From Knoellia aerolata DSM 18566 (GTDB taxonomy: Bacteria > Actinomycetota > Actinomycetes > Actinomycetales > Dermatophilaceae): a stretch of DNA of 41,309 nucleotides. The stretch is taken from contig NZ_AVPL01000033.1 in assembly GCF_000768695.1 (NCBI RefSeq), positions 1 to 41,309 of the forward strand, in the 5' to 3' direction. The translations under genes were made by a program, and so were the position numbers. This document shows, in pieces, positions 8,215-15,949 of this stretch (positions are counted from its first letter, which is position 1; each line of letters opens with the position of its first letter). The notes below the pieces were generated by a model. It saw only the letters and a program-made list of their open reading frames with translations, did not search any database and had not been told where the DNA came from.

Positions 8215-10428
8215 TCAGCCCTGGGGCTCGTCGCCGGTCGAGGGCGTCGGTCCGGGGAGGGTGGGCACGGGAACGGTCGGCTTGCCGGGCTTGGTCTTCG
8301 TCGGTTCCGGGGTGGGCTCGGGTTGGACCGTCGGCGTCGGCGTCGGCGTCGGTTCGGACGTCCGGGTCGGCGTCGGCTCCGGTGCCCGGGTCGTCGGCCT
8401 CGGGGTGTCACCGGTGTTGCCGCCGGTGCTCTGGGGCCGCTGGGTCTGCTTGGGAGCGGCGTCCTTGTTGATGTACGCGGGCTCCGGGAACTTCAGCTTC
8501 TCCATGCCCTCGGTGGCGACGCGCATGTAGTCGGTCCAGAGCCGGACCGGGATGGTGCCACCGGTGATGGCGCCCCACCCGGGGACGTCGTCCATCTGGT
8601 TCTCCTCCTTGACCGACCCGTCGCCCTTGTACATCCCGACGGCGGTCGCCAGCTGCGGGGTGAACCCGTCGAACCAGGCGGAGTAGTTGTCGCTCGACGT
8701 CCCGGTCTTGCCGGCCGCCTCACGGTCGAGCCGGTCGCCGGCGTACTCGCCGCTGCCCCGCTCCACGACCTGCTGCATGGAGTAGACGACGTCGGAGACG
8801 AGGTCCTCGTCGAAGACACGCTTGGTGACCGGCTTCGCCTTGAAGTCGAACGAGTCGTCGGTCGAGGCGACCTCCTTGACGTAGTACGGCGTCGCCCTGA
8901 CCCCCTTCGCGGCGAGCGTGGCGTAGGCGTTGGCCATGTCGATGACCTTGACGCTGTCGCTGCCGAGGACGTTGGCGTAGTTGGCATTGAGCTTGGTCGT
9001 GATGCCGGCCGCCGCTGCGGCCGCTGCCGTCTTCTTCGGGGTGGCGATGATGTTGAGGCGGGCGAAGATGGTGTTGACCGAGTTGGCCGTGGCCTGCGGG
9101 ACGGTGAGCCGGCCCCAGTCGCGGTTGTTGAAGTTCCGTACGCCCCCGCGGCGGTTGAAGTCGGTCTCGCCGGCGGGGTTCTCGAACTCGTCGAAGTACT
9201 GCGGGCTGGAGCCGTCGAAGCTGTTGCGGATGCTTACGTCACCGCTCTGCAGGGCGGCGATCAGGGTGAAGACCTTGAAGACCGACCCGGCCTGCATCGT
9301 CGCGTCGGTGGCGGTGTTGAACTGGTTCTTGGCGTAGTCGGCGCCGCCGTACAGCGCCTGGACCGCACCGTCGCCCGGCTTGATCGAGACCAGCCCGACC
9401 TTGAGCCCGGTCGCACCCTCCGGCATGCGGTTGTCCACCGCGTCCACCGCGGCCTGCTGCTTGGGCTTGTCGATCGTCGTCGTGATCCGCAGGCCACCGC
9501 TGGAGATGTCGGCCTCGGTGAGCTTGACCTTCTTGGACAGCTCGTCCTTGACGAGCTGGACGATGTAGCCGTTCGGGCCGGCCGCCGACGGCGCCTGGTA
9601 GGGGATGAACTTCGGGAAGACGGCGGCGGTGCGCTGCTGCGGCGTGAGCCAGCCCTGCGCGACCATCGCGTCGAGGATGTAGCTCGAGCGGGTCTGCGCG
9701 TTCTTGGTCTGCTCGGTTCCGAGGCGGGGGTCGTAGAACGACGGCCCGCGGATGGCGGAGGCGAGGAAGGCTCCCTCGGCCGGCGTGATCTTGGAGACGT
9801 CCTTGCCGAAGTAGGCCTTCGAGGCGGTCTGGATCCCGTAGGCGCCGCGGCCGTAGTAGATCGTGTTGAGGTAGTTCTCGAGGATCTGGTCCTTGGACTG
9901 CTGGCCGTCGATCTTCACCGAGATGAGGATCTCGCGCGCCTTGCGCTGCAGCGTCCGGTCCTGGCTGAGGAAGTAGTTCTTGACGTACTGCTGGGTGATC
10001 GTCGACCCGCCCTGCGTCGCCTGGCCACCCTTGACCGCGACCCACACCGCGCGCGCGATGCCGGTCGGGGAGATGCCCTTGTTCTCGTAGAAGTTGCGGT
10101 CCTCCGCGGCGAGCATGGCCCGTTGGACGTGGATCGGGACCTGGGCGAGCTTGACCGACTCGCGGTTGTACTCGGAGATCCGGGCGAGCTCGGACTTGCC
10201 GTCGGAGAAGTAGACGACGGAGGTCTGCGCGGTCGCGACCTCGTTGGGCTTGGGCACGTCGGTCATCGCGTAGGCGACGCCCAGACCGGCCACGCCGAGC
10301 ACGAACAGCGCGAGCAGCGTCCACAGGATCCGACGGGGCCACGAGCGGCGGTTGCCGCCCTTGGACCGCTTGGCGGGGGTCTCGCGGCGGCGGTTGGCCT
10401 CGGCGCGGGATCGGGATGTGGAGCTCAT
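8215..10428 (-). CDS. Bifunctional penicillin-binding protein (class A, PonA-like)
   Basis: Peptidoglycan glycosyltransferase/transpeptidase (737 aa). A basic cytoplasmic N-terminus and one TM (ILWTLLALFVLGVAGLGVAYA) precede a GT51 domain with EDRNFYENKGI (catalytic Glu) and GGSTITQQYVKN. The transpeptidase has SVFK with Ser382 as nucleophile, SVN (ANSVNTIF) and KTG at Lys574 (AGKTGTSS). The last 80 residues are Pro/Thr-rich repeats (PTPTPTPT). I use ATG at 10426-10428 (MSSTSRSRAEAN). An upstream in-frame ATG adds 13 residues but neither has a strong ribosome-binding site. A possible -10 box CATACT lies at 10496-10501 (minus strand). Its placement near ino1/padR and before the GT-C gene matches mycobacterial ponA1. 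Confidence 0.95.
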   Translation of the reverse strand: MSSTSRSRAEANRRRETPAKRSKGGNRRSWPRRILWTLLALFVLGVAGLGVAYAMTDVPKPNEVATAQTSVVYFSDGKSELARISEYNRESVKLAQVPIHVQRAMLAAEDRNFYENKGISPTGIARAVWVAVKGGQATQGGSTITQQYVKNYFLSQDRTLQRKAREILISVKIDGQQSKDQILENYLNTIYYGRGAYGIQTASKAYFGKDVSKITPAEGAFLASAIRGPSFYDPRLGTEQTKNAQTRSSYILDAMVAQGWLTPQQRTAAVFPKFIPYQAPSAAGPNGYIVQLVKDELSKKVKLTEADISSGGLRITTTIDKPKQQAAVDAVDNRMPEGATGLKVGLVSIKPGDGAVQALYGGADYAKNQFNTATDATMQAGSVFKVFTLIAALQSGDVSIRNSFDGSSPQYFDEFENPAGETDFNRRGGVRNFNNRDWGRLTVPQATANSVNTIFARLNIIATPKKTAAAAAAAGITTKLNANYANVLGSDSVKVIDMANAYATLAAKGVRATPYYVKEVASTDDSFDFKAKPVTKRVFDEDLVSDVVYSMQQVVERGSGEYAGDRLDREAAGKTGTSSDNYSAWFDGFTPQLATAVGMYKGDGSVKEENQMDDVPGWGAITGGTIPVRLWTDYMRVATEGMEKLKFPEPAYINKDAAPKQTQRPQSTGGNTGDTPRPTTRAPEPTPTRTSEPTPTPTPTVQPEPTPEPTKTKPGKPTVPVPTLPGPTPSTGDEPQG

Positions 10429-10510
10429 GAAGGACTTTCGGGACGACCGGTGCGGGCAGGGCGGCACGCCCCTATCACGCGGGTCGGCCGCATCCAGTAT
10501 GACGTGCCGA

Positions 10511-10542
10511 ACCTGAGAGCCGTGCTCAGGGAACTCTCAGGT
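10511..10542 (-). terminator. Hairpin after the WYL regulator gene
   Basis: ACCTGAGAG (10511-10519) and CTCTCAGGT (10534-10542) form a 9-bp perfect stem with a 14-nt loop. A further CTCTCAGGTG copy at 10546-10555 overlaps the regulator's stop codon, so alternative pairing is possible. It sits between the regulator and the PBP gene and has no T-tract. It could act as a terminator or as an operator near the PBP promoter. Confidence 0.45.
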
Positions 10543-10548
10543 GAGCTC

Positions 10549-11526
10549 TCAGGTGCTCCGCGCGACGGCGGCCGTGAGCTGGGCGCTGACGGTCCGAGCC
10601 TCCGCGAGGAGGGCGTCTCCGCCCTCGATCCGGAACGGCACGGGGACCCGGGCCAGCCATTCGCGGACGTACATCGCCGGGTTGCTCGTGCTGCCCTCCA
10701 GGACACACCCGACCGTATGCCGTCCGAGCCGTCCCATGGCCGGGTGCACCCACCGCTCGACCTCCTCCACCGCGGCCTCGAAGACGACGCGGGTCTCGTG
10801 CTCCCACCCCACGCCGAGATGCTGCTCGAGCGCGGCGACCGGGTCGAGGTCGGCCGGCCGGTCGAACTGCTCGTGGAGCGTCTCGACGGCCCGCACCCGG
10901 TCGATCCGGTAGGTGCGCACGGCCCCGGCCCGGTGTGAGTGGCACAGGAGGTACCACCGCGTGTGCCGCACGACCACGGCCCACGGGTCGGTGGTGTCCT
11001 CCCACGTGGACCCGGAGTCGCTCGCGTAGGTGAGCCGGACCCGGCGCTCCTGGGCGCTCGCGGAGACCAGCGCGCTGGTCGTCGTCGGGTCGGGCCGGCT
11101 GGGGTGCCGGTCCGGGGCCGCGGAGGCGTGGTCGCGCAGGGCGGTCGCCTCGCGGGCGGCGCCTCGAGGCAGGGCGCGCACGACCTTGTCGAGGGCCGAG
11201 CCGACGTCGTCCGCGCCGCCGGACGTCGCGGCGCTCGGGTGGCTGTCGATGACGGCCATCACGAGGCTGAGCGCCTCGGTCTCGGTGAAGACGACAGGGG
11301 CGAGCGCGGCGCCGCGCCCGAGCGCGTAGCCGCCGTGCGGTCCCCGCGTCGACACGACGGGTATGCCGGCCTCGCGCAGGATCGCGACGTGCCGCCGGGA
11401 CGCGCGCTCGCTCACCCCGAGGCGGCGGGCCAGCTCGGCGGCGGTCACCCCCGGACGGTTCTGGAGGATCTCGAGGGTGCGCAGCGCTCGCGCGGTGGGG
11501 CTGATCTCGCCGGGCACGGAGGTCAC
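10549..11526 (-). CDS. WYL-domain HTH transcriptional regulator
   Basis: Predicted DNA-binding regulator (325 aa). An N-terminal winged HTH of the DeoR/HTH_11 type (TAAELARRLGVSERASRRHVAIL at about 28-50) precedes a wing with GPHGGYAL. The central WYL domain (about 155-230) contains RRVRLTYASDSG, the WYLLC strand (TRWYLLCH) and YRIDRV, followed by a WCX-type C-terminal domain. WYL domains bind ligands, sometimes nucleic acid. The start is GTG at 11524-11526. It is divergent from the alpha/beta hydrolase with 106 bp between starts, the usual arrangement for a regulator controlling its neighbour and itself. It carries an ATA isoleucine codon, rare in this genome, inside a CGGCATAC octamer at 11361. 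Confidence 0.9.
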   Translation of the reverse strand: MTSVPGEISPTARALRTLEILQNRPGVTAAELARRLGVSERASRRHVAILREAGIPVVSTRGPHGGYALGRGAALAPVVFTETEALSLVMAVIDSHPSAATSGGADDVGSALDKVVRALPRGAAREATALRDHASAAPDRHPSRPDPTTTSALVSASAQERRVRLTYASDSGSTWEDTTDPWAVVVRHTRWYLLCHSHRAGAVRTYRIDRVRAVETLHEQFDRPADLDPVAALEQHLGVGWEHETRVVFEAAVEEVERWVHPAMGRLGRHTVGCVLEGSTSNPAMYVREWLARVPVPFRIEGGDALLAEARTVSAQLTAAVARST

Positions 11527-11632
11527 GAGGACACGCTCGCACGACCGGACGGCATACCGGAAGGGGTTCGTCCGGATCGCCTCCTACGGTGGCGGGATCA
11601 GGAGCGACGACCACCACCCCAAGGAGATCGAC
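11527..11632. promoter_or_regulatory. Divergent promoter region of WYL regulator and hydrolase
   Basis: This 106-bp gap must hold both promoters. On plus, TACGGT at 11585-11590 is a plausible -10 box and AAGGAG at 11621-11626 is the hydrolase ribosome-binding site. A CGGCATAC octamer lies at 11550-11557. I see no strong palindromic operator. Confidence 0.4.
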
Positions 11633-12322
11633 ATGCACCTCGTCCTCATCGGCGGACTCTGGCTCGACGCGGCGGCGTGGGACGCCGTCGTCCCCGAGAT
11701 CGATGCGCTCGGCCACACGGCCGTGCCGGTCCAGCTGCCCGGCCAGGGTGACGGCTCTGCGAGCGCGACCCTCGCCGACCAGGTGGCGGCGGTCGTCGCC
11801 GCCGTGGACGCGGCTTCCACTCCCGTCGTGGTCGTCGGGCACTCCGCGGCGTGCAGCCTCGCCTGGGCGGCCGCCGACGCCCGCCCGGACGCGGTCGCCT
11901 CGGTCGTCTTCATCGGGGGGTTCCCGGTCGCCGACGGTCAGACCTACGCCGACTTCTTCGAGCCGACCGGGGACGCCGTGCCGTTCCCCGGTTGGGAGAC
12001 CTTCGCCGGACCGAACTCCGACGACCTGGATGACGAGGCGAGGGCACGGTTCGACGCCCTCGCGGTCCCGGTGCCGGTGGCGGTGACCCGAGGGGTCGTC
12101 CACCTGCGCGACGAGCGGCGCTACGCGATCCCCTCGGTGCTCGTCTGTCCCGAGTTCTCGCCGGCGCAGGCCCGGGAGTGGATCGACAGCGGCGACGTCC
12201 CCGAGCTCGCCCGGATCCCCCACCTCGAGCTCGTCGACATCGACTCCGGCCACTGGCCGATGTTCACCCAGCCGCGCCGCCTCGCCGAGCTCCTCGTGGC
12301 GTCGGTTCCGACCACGGGCTGA
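11633..12322 (+). CDS. Alpha/beta hydrolase
   Basis: Small single-domain alpha/beta-hydrolase-fold enzyme (229 aa). An oxyanion-type GGLW loop at 7-10, nucleophile elbow VVVGHSAA with Ser71, and catalytic His207 in SGHWPMF are visible. The acid may be the Asp in the PEFSP-to-WIDSG region. It resembles EstC-like hydrolases acting on small esters or amides, and the substrate is unknown. I chose ATG at 11633 because AAGGAG lies 6 nt upstream and the first beta-strand starts there (MHLVLIGG). Longer open frame upstream runs into the divergent regulator. It is probably controlled by the WYL protein. Confidence 0.88.
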   Translation: MHLVLIGGLWLDAAAWDAVVPEIDALGHTAVPVQLPGQGDGSASATLADQVAAVVAAVDAASTPVVVVGHSAACSLAWAAADARPDAVASVVFIGGFPVADGQTYADFFEPTGDAVPFPGWETFAGPNSDDLDDEARARFDALAVPVPVAVTRGVVHLRDERRYAIPSVLVCPEFSPAQAREWIDSGDVPELARIPHLELVDIDSGHWPMFTQPRRLAELLVASVPTTG

Positions 12323-12350
12323 GCCCTCCCCCACACACCTGCTCGATCGG

Positions 12351-12529
12351 CGCTGTGCACTGCTGCGCTGAGCCGCAGCAACGCACACTCCCCCGGCCCG
12401 CGCTGTGCACTGCTGCGCTGAGCCGCAGCAACGCACACTCCCCCGGGCCCGCGCTGTGCACTGCTGCGCTGGGCCGCAGCAGTGCACAGCGGCGAGCTCT
12501 GCTGCGCTGGGGCGCAGCAGTGCACAGCG
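12351..12529. repeat. Four tandem palindromic intergenic repeats
   Basis: Copies begin at 12351, 12401 and 12452 (period 50-51 bp) with a truncated fourth at about 12498-12529. The core is CGCTGTGCACTGCTGCG, a 6-nt loop, then the reverse complement. Copy 3 is perfect. Copies 1 and 2 have two central mismatches in the right arm (CGCAGCAACGCACA). The fourth keeps only CTGCTGCGC plus the right arm. It fills the gap between the hydrolase and padR. No coding function is seen. Confidence 0.85.
12452..12491 (+). terminator. Perfect 17-bp hairpin after the hydrolase
   Basis: CGCTGTGCACTGCTGCG (12452-12468), loop CTGGGC, then the exact reverse complement (12475-12491). As RNA this is a very stable hairpin that could end hydrolase transcription. 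It belongs to the repeat family above, so terminator activity may be incidental. Confidence 0.5.
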
Positions 12530-12559
12530 GCTCGCGGGGAGGTACTGGGCGTCGGGATG

Positions 12560-12615
12560 TATCGGGGCGATATAGCCATCAGGTACAGTTCGGGTGACAA
12601 AGGCTGACTTTGTCA
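12560..12615. promoter_or_regulatory. padR-ino1 promoter with two palindromic operator candidates
   Basis: TATCG-GGG-CGATA at 12560-12572 is a perfect inverted repeat. At 12595-12615, TGACAAAG and CTTTGTCA are perfect 8-bp arms with 5 nt between, overlapping a second palindrome CTGAC-TTT-GTCAG (12604-12616). A -10-like TACAGT is at 12584-12589, between them. PadR regulators bind such dyads and usually repress themselves, so autoregulation of padR and ino1 is the natural reading. It is inferred. Confidence 0.6.
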
Positions 12616-12651
12616 GTGACGAAACCCGGACGAGAGCGAGGTGGTGCGGCG

Positions 12652-13242
12652 ATGAGCAAGCGCTCCCAGCTGCTCGACTTCGCGCTCCTCGGGCTGCTCC
12701 ACGACGGCCCGACGCACGGCTACGAGCTGCGCCGCCGGCTCAACGAGGCGCTCGGCGCGTTCCGCGCGCTGTCCTACGGGACGCTCTACCCGGCCCTGTC
12801 GGGCCTGCTCGAGCGGGGCCTCATCGCCCAGCAGGCGCCGCCGTCCACCTCGGCCGCTCCGGCGACGACCGGGACCCGGTCCCCCGGACGCAACCGGATC
12901 GTCTACGAGATCACCCCGGCGGGCAAGGAGGCGTTCGAGGAGGCCGCTCGGCGCACCGACACCGCGGCCTACGACGACGACGGCTTCGGTGTCCGCCTGG
13001 CCTTCTTCGCCCGCACCGAGGCCGACGTGCGGATGCGCATCCTCGAGGGACGGCGCTCGCGGGTGCAGGAGCAGCTCGAGACCGTCCGTGAGAACTCCGA
13101 GCGCGGCCGGGAGCGCCTCGACTCCTGGACAGCGGCGCTCCAGCGCCATGGCGAGGAGAGCACCGAGCGCGAGGTGCGCTGGCTCACCGAGCTCATCGAC
13201 GCCGAGCGCCGCCACCCCACCGACCCCGGCCCCCAGCCGTAG
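12652..13242 (+). CDS. PadR-family transcriptional regulator
   Basis: Winged-helix regulator (196 aa). The PadR HTH spans about residues 5-75 ([26 protein letters not shown], then [18 protein letters not shown]), with the wing after a Ser/Thr/Pro-rich loop ([14 protein letters not shown]). The C-terminal half is a helical, coiled-coil-like dimerization region ([23 protein letters not shown]). I chose ATG at 12652 (MSKRSQ). An in-frame GTG 42 nt upstream would extend into the operator candidate. It lies 104 nt upstream of ino1, the same order as in mycobacteria (Rv0047c/Rv0046c). It probably regulates inositol synthesis or itself. Confidence 0.93.
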   Translation: MSKRSQLLDFALLGLLHDGPTHGYELRRRLNEALGAFRALSYGTLYPALSGLLERGLIAQQAPPSTSAAPATTGTRSPGRNRIVYEITPAGKEAFEEAARRTDTAAYDDDGFGVRLAFFARTEADVRMRILEGRRSRVQEQLETVRENSERGRERLDSWTAALQRHGEESTEREVRWLTELIDAERRHPTDPGPQP

Positions 13243-13346
13243 CCGGCCCACCCGAACCACCCCCATCAACCCGAGGGCCCCAGGCGCACGCCGCGGACCC
13301 CGCCGCAGGACAGACAGCACCACACCATCACCGAAGGAGCACCACC

Positions 13347-14438
13347 ATGGGATCGATCCGCGTCGCCATCGTCGGAGTCGGCAACTGCGCGAGCTCGCTC
13401 GTGCAGGGAGTCGAGTACTACAAGGACGCTGACGCCACGGCGACAGTGCCCGGCCTCATGCACGTCACGTTCGGCGACTACCACGTGAGCGACGTCGAGT
13501 TCGTCGCCGCGTTCGACGTCGACGACAAGAAGGTCGGCAAGGACCTCGCCGAGGCCATCAACGCCTCCGAGAACAACACCATCAAGATCGCCGACGTCCC
13601 CACCACCGGCATCGAGGTCCAGCGCGGCCACACCCTCGACGGGATCGGCAAGTACTACGCGCTCACCATCGACGAGTCCCCGGCCGAGCCGGTCGACGTC
13701 GTCCAGGTGCTCAAGGACGCCAAGGTCGACGTGCTCGTCTCCTACCTGCCGGTGGGCTCCGAGGCGGCCGACAAGTTCTACGCGCAGTGCGCCATCGACG
13801 CCAAGGTCGCCTTCGTCAACGCCCTCCCCGTCTTCATCGCCTCCGACCCCGAGTGGGCCAAGAAGTTCGAGGACGCCGGCGTCCCGGTCATCGGTGACGA
13901 CATCAAGAGCCAGGTCGGCGCGACCATCACGCACCGCGTCATGGCCAAGCTGTTCGAGGACCGCGGCGTCACGCTCGACCGGACCTACCAGCTCAACGTC
14001 GGCGGCAACATGGACTTCAAGAACATGCTCGAGCGCGAGCGCCTCGAGTCCAAGAAGGTCTCCAAGACCCAGGCCGTCACGTCCAACCTCACCGGCTCGC
14101 TCGCCGGGCTGACCGACAGCCGCAACGTCCACATCGGCCCGTCCGACTACGTCGCCTGGCTCGACGACCGCAAGTGGGCCTACGTCCGCCTCGAGGGTCG
14201 CGCCTTCGGTGACGTGCCGCTGAGCCTGGAGTACAAGCTCGAGGTCTGGGACTCCCCCAACTCGGCCGGGATCATCATCGACGCCATCCGTGCGGCGAAG
14301 ATCGCCAAGGACCGTGGCATCGGCGGCGCGCTCATCAGCGCCTCGTCCTACCTCATGAAGTCCCCGCCCGTGCAGCGCGAGGACACCGAGGGCCGCACCA
14401 AGCTCGAGGCGTTCATCGCGGGCACCGAGGAGCGCTGA
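13347..14438 (+). CDS. ino1: myo-Inositol-1-phosphate synthase
   Basis: NAD-dependent enzyme converting glucose-6-phosphate to inositol-1-phosphate, the first step to phosphatidylinositol, mycothiol and related lipids (363 aa, the short actinobacterial form). Visible features are the Rossmann motif [12 protein letters not shown] at about 7-18, [27 protein letters not shown], the core [12 protein letters not shown], and [10 protein letters not shown] with catalytic lysines. The ribosome-binding site GAAGGAG is 9 nt before the ATG. It is probably co-transcribed with padR and ends at a strong bidirectional hairpin. Confidence 0.97.
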   Translation: MGSIRVAIVGVGNCASSLVQGVEYYKDADATATVPGLMHVTFGDYHVSDVEFVAAFDVDDKKVGKDLAEAINASENNTIKIADVPTTGIEVQRGHTLDGIGKYYALTIDESPAEPVDVVQVLKDAKVDVLVSYLPVGSEAADKFYAQCAIDAKVAFVNALPVFIASDPEWAKKFEDAGVPVIGDDIKSQVGATITHRVMAKLFEDRGVTLDRTYQLNVGGNMDFKNMLERERLESKKVSKTQAVTSNLTGSLAGLTDSRNVHIGPSDYVAWLDDRKWAYVRLEGRAFGDVPLSLEYKLEVWDSPNSAGIIIDAIRAAKIAKDRGIGGALISASSYLMKSPPVQREDTEGRTKLEAFIAGTEER

Positions 14439-14467
14439 CCCGGCGCTCCGCACCCGCACCTCGTGCG

Positions 14468-14513
14468 CAGAACACCGCCGGGCCCCCGATCTCCGGGGTC
14501 CGGCGGTGTTCTG
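14468..14513. terminator. Bidirectional terminator between ino1 and the zinc-ribbon gene
   Basis: CAGAACACCGCCGG (14468-14481) pairs with CCGGCGGTGTTCTG (14500-14513), 14 bp perfect. An inner CCCCG/CGGGG stem extends it. It sits 30 nt past ino1 and 37 nt before the end of the convergent gene, so it can serve both strands. Confidence 0.85.
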
Positions 14514-14550
14514 TGCGCCGTCGGTCGCGGCGGCCAGGTGTCGAGGGGGG

Positions 14551-15396
14551 TCAGGCGGCGGTGAGAACGACGACCGCACCGGTCGTGGAGGTGCAGCGCA
14601 CCGGCTCACCGCCGTCGCAGCTCAGCGAGTACCACTTCTTCGTCACCGGGCTGAACGCCCGCAGACTCGTCGCGTCGCCCGGCGTCCCCGCCTTGCGGTA
14701 TGCCGTCCGTACGGCTCCCGCGAACTCGCAGGACGTCCGCTCGGTGCCGGCGTACGCGGTCGCGACCGCGTCGTCGCCACTCGTCGAGCACCGGGTCGCG
14801 TCGACGCGCACGGGACCGTCCGACTCCGTGGCCTCGTCGGACGGCGACGGGGAGGCCGACGGCGTGGCGGACGGCGAGGGGGCGGTCGCACTCGTGCCCG
14901 GCTCCGTCCCGCCCTCCGAGGGTGTCGTCGCTCCCGCGCCGGCCGACGGAGCCTCCGTGCCAGCGCCGGCCGAGGCGTCGGAGGACGCGCCCGCGGTCAC
15001 GCTGGGCGCGGGCGAGCCGGTGAGGCGGGTCAGGGCGAACGTGCCGAGGACGGTGAGCATGACGAAGGTCGCGACCATGGCCACGATGCTGCTCCGCGAG
15101 TGCGACCGGGCCCGGTCCGGCTCGGACGCCGGTGCGTTCGGCGGCAGCGCCGCGACCCGCGGCAGCTCCGCGGTCCGGGCGAGGTCCGCGGTCCGGCCGA
15201 GGTCGGCGTGCGCGCCGCGGTCGACGTGCGTGCCCCTGTCCGCGTGGTCCTGGCCAGCCGGGGACGGGTCGCGCAGGGGCACGGGCGGCAGGTCGACGCC
15301 GACCCCGAGCAGGGACGCGAGCTCGACCCGGGAGCCGCAGCGCGAGCAGTAGGCGGCGTCGGTGGAGAGGGCGGTTCCGCACGAGGGGCAGGGCAT
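14551..15396 (-). CDS. Single-pass membrane protein with N-terminal zinc ribbon
   Basis: Protein of unknown function (281 aa). Residues 3-21 form a zinc ribbon (CPSCG, then CSRCG). A cytoplasmic linker with Asp/His/Arg-rich degenerate repeats (ADRGTHVDRGAHADLGRTADLART) precedes a TM at about 105-123 (IVAMVATFVMLTVLGTFAL). An Ala/Ser/Thr/Pro-rich extracellular stalk follows, then a small C-terminal domain with four Cys (RCSTSG, SCEF, SCDGG, RCTST). I prefer ATG at 15394-15396 because AAGGA lies 7 nt upstream. A start 10 codons earlier is possible. The sensor-like topology is suggestive only. It is convergent with ino1. Confidence 0.7.
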   Translation of the reverse strand: MPCPSCGTALSTDAAYCSRCGSRVELASLLGVGVDLPPVPLRDPSPAGQDHADRGTHVDRGAHADLGRTADLARTAELPRVAALPPNAPASEPDRARSHSRSSIVAMVATFVMLTVLGTFALTRLTGSPAPSVTAGASSDASAGAGTEAPSAGAGATTPSEGGTEPGTSATAPSPSATPSASPSPSDEATESDGPVRVDATRCSTSGDDAVATAYAGTERTSCEFAGAVRTAYRKAGTPGDATSLRAFSPVTKKWYSLSCDGGEPVRCTSTTGAVVVLTAA

Positions 15397-15717
15397 GTCA
15401 GGGTCCTTCAGGGGTGGGGCCGGCACCGCGTGGGTACCCGAGCAAGCCGTCCACGGTAACGGCCCTTACCGGGCCGAGTCGAAACGCGAGACGTCGGCAC
15501 ACCGCCGCCCCCGGGCGTGCGCCACCCTGGTGCGACCACGTCCGCGCAGGTCAGCTGGCGTGGACGTCAGGGACGGAGAACACGTCGCGTCCCACGCGAT
15601 CCCGGGCACGCGCCGGGCGCGCGGCAGCCCTCACGCCCCGCCGCAGCGACGTGCCCCTGTGCCGTGACCCGCAGCCGGAAGGCGGGTTACCGGTGCGTAG
15701 TCGGTACGGTCGGGCGT
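15397..15717. other. Divergent intergenic region (321 bp), no gene seen
   Basis: No convincing frame on either strand. It contains an inverted repeat CGGTAA-6 nt-TTACCG at 15454-15471, about 60 bp upstream of the zinc-ribbon gene, a possible operator. A -10-like TACGGT at 15705-15710 lies 7 nt before the biotin-carrier ATG. Confidence 0.5.
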
Positions 15718-15933
15718 ATGCCGCACCACGTCGTCTCCGACCTCGTCGCCAACGTCCTCAGCATCGCCGTCCACGTCGGCGACACCGTCGAGGTGGGCAC
15801 CGAGATCGCCCTGCTCGAGTCGATGAAGATGGAGATCCCCGTGCTCACCGAGCAGGCAGGCACGGTGAGCGAGGTCAAGGTCGAGGTCGGCGACGTCGTC
15901 CAGGAGGGCGACATCCTCGCGGTCATCGACTGA
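15718..15933 (+). CDS. Biotin/lipoyl-binding carrier protein (TB7.3-like)
   Basis: Stand-alone biotinyl domain (71 aa). It has the canonical attachment site ESMKMEIP with the modified Lys in MKM, flanked by VHVGDTVEVGTEIALLES and VEVGDVVQEGDILAVID, the two halves of the flattened beta-barrel. Size and sequence match M. tuberculosis TB7.3 (Rv3221c). It probably carries CO2 for an acyl-CoA or pyruvate carboxylase encoded elsewhere. The ATG is part of a CGGCATAC octamer (reverse orientation, 15716-15723). No ribosome-binding site is visible and the -10-like box ends 7 nt upstream, so translation may be leaderless. It converges with the giant gene after 16 nt, with no room for a terminator. Confidence 0.88.
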   Translation: MPHHVVSDLVANVLSIAVHVGDTVEVGTEIALLESMKMEIPVLTEQAGTVSEVKVEVGDVVQEGDILAVID

Positions 15934-15949
15934 CGAGCATCAACCCGGC

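Noticed and set aside
6901-10938. Very long plus-strand open frame (1345 codons)
   Set aside because: It is antisense to the glycosyltransferase and PBP genes, whose minus-strand products carry clear family motifs. Its translation is Arg/Gly/Asp-rich low-complexity sequence, typical of a high-GC shadow frame.
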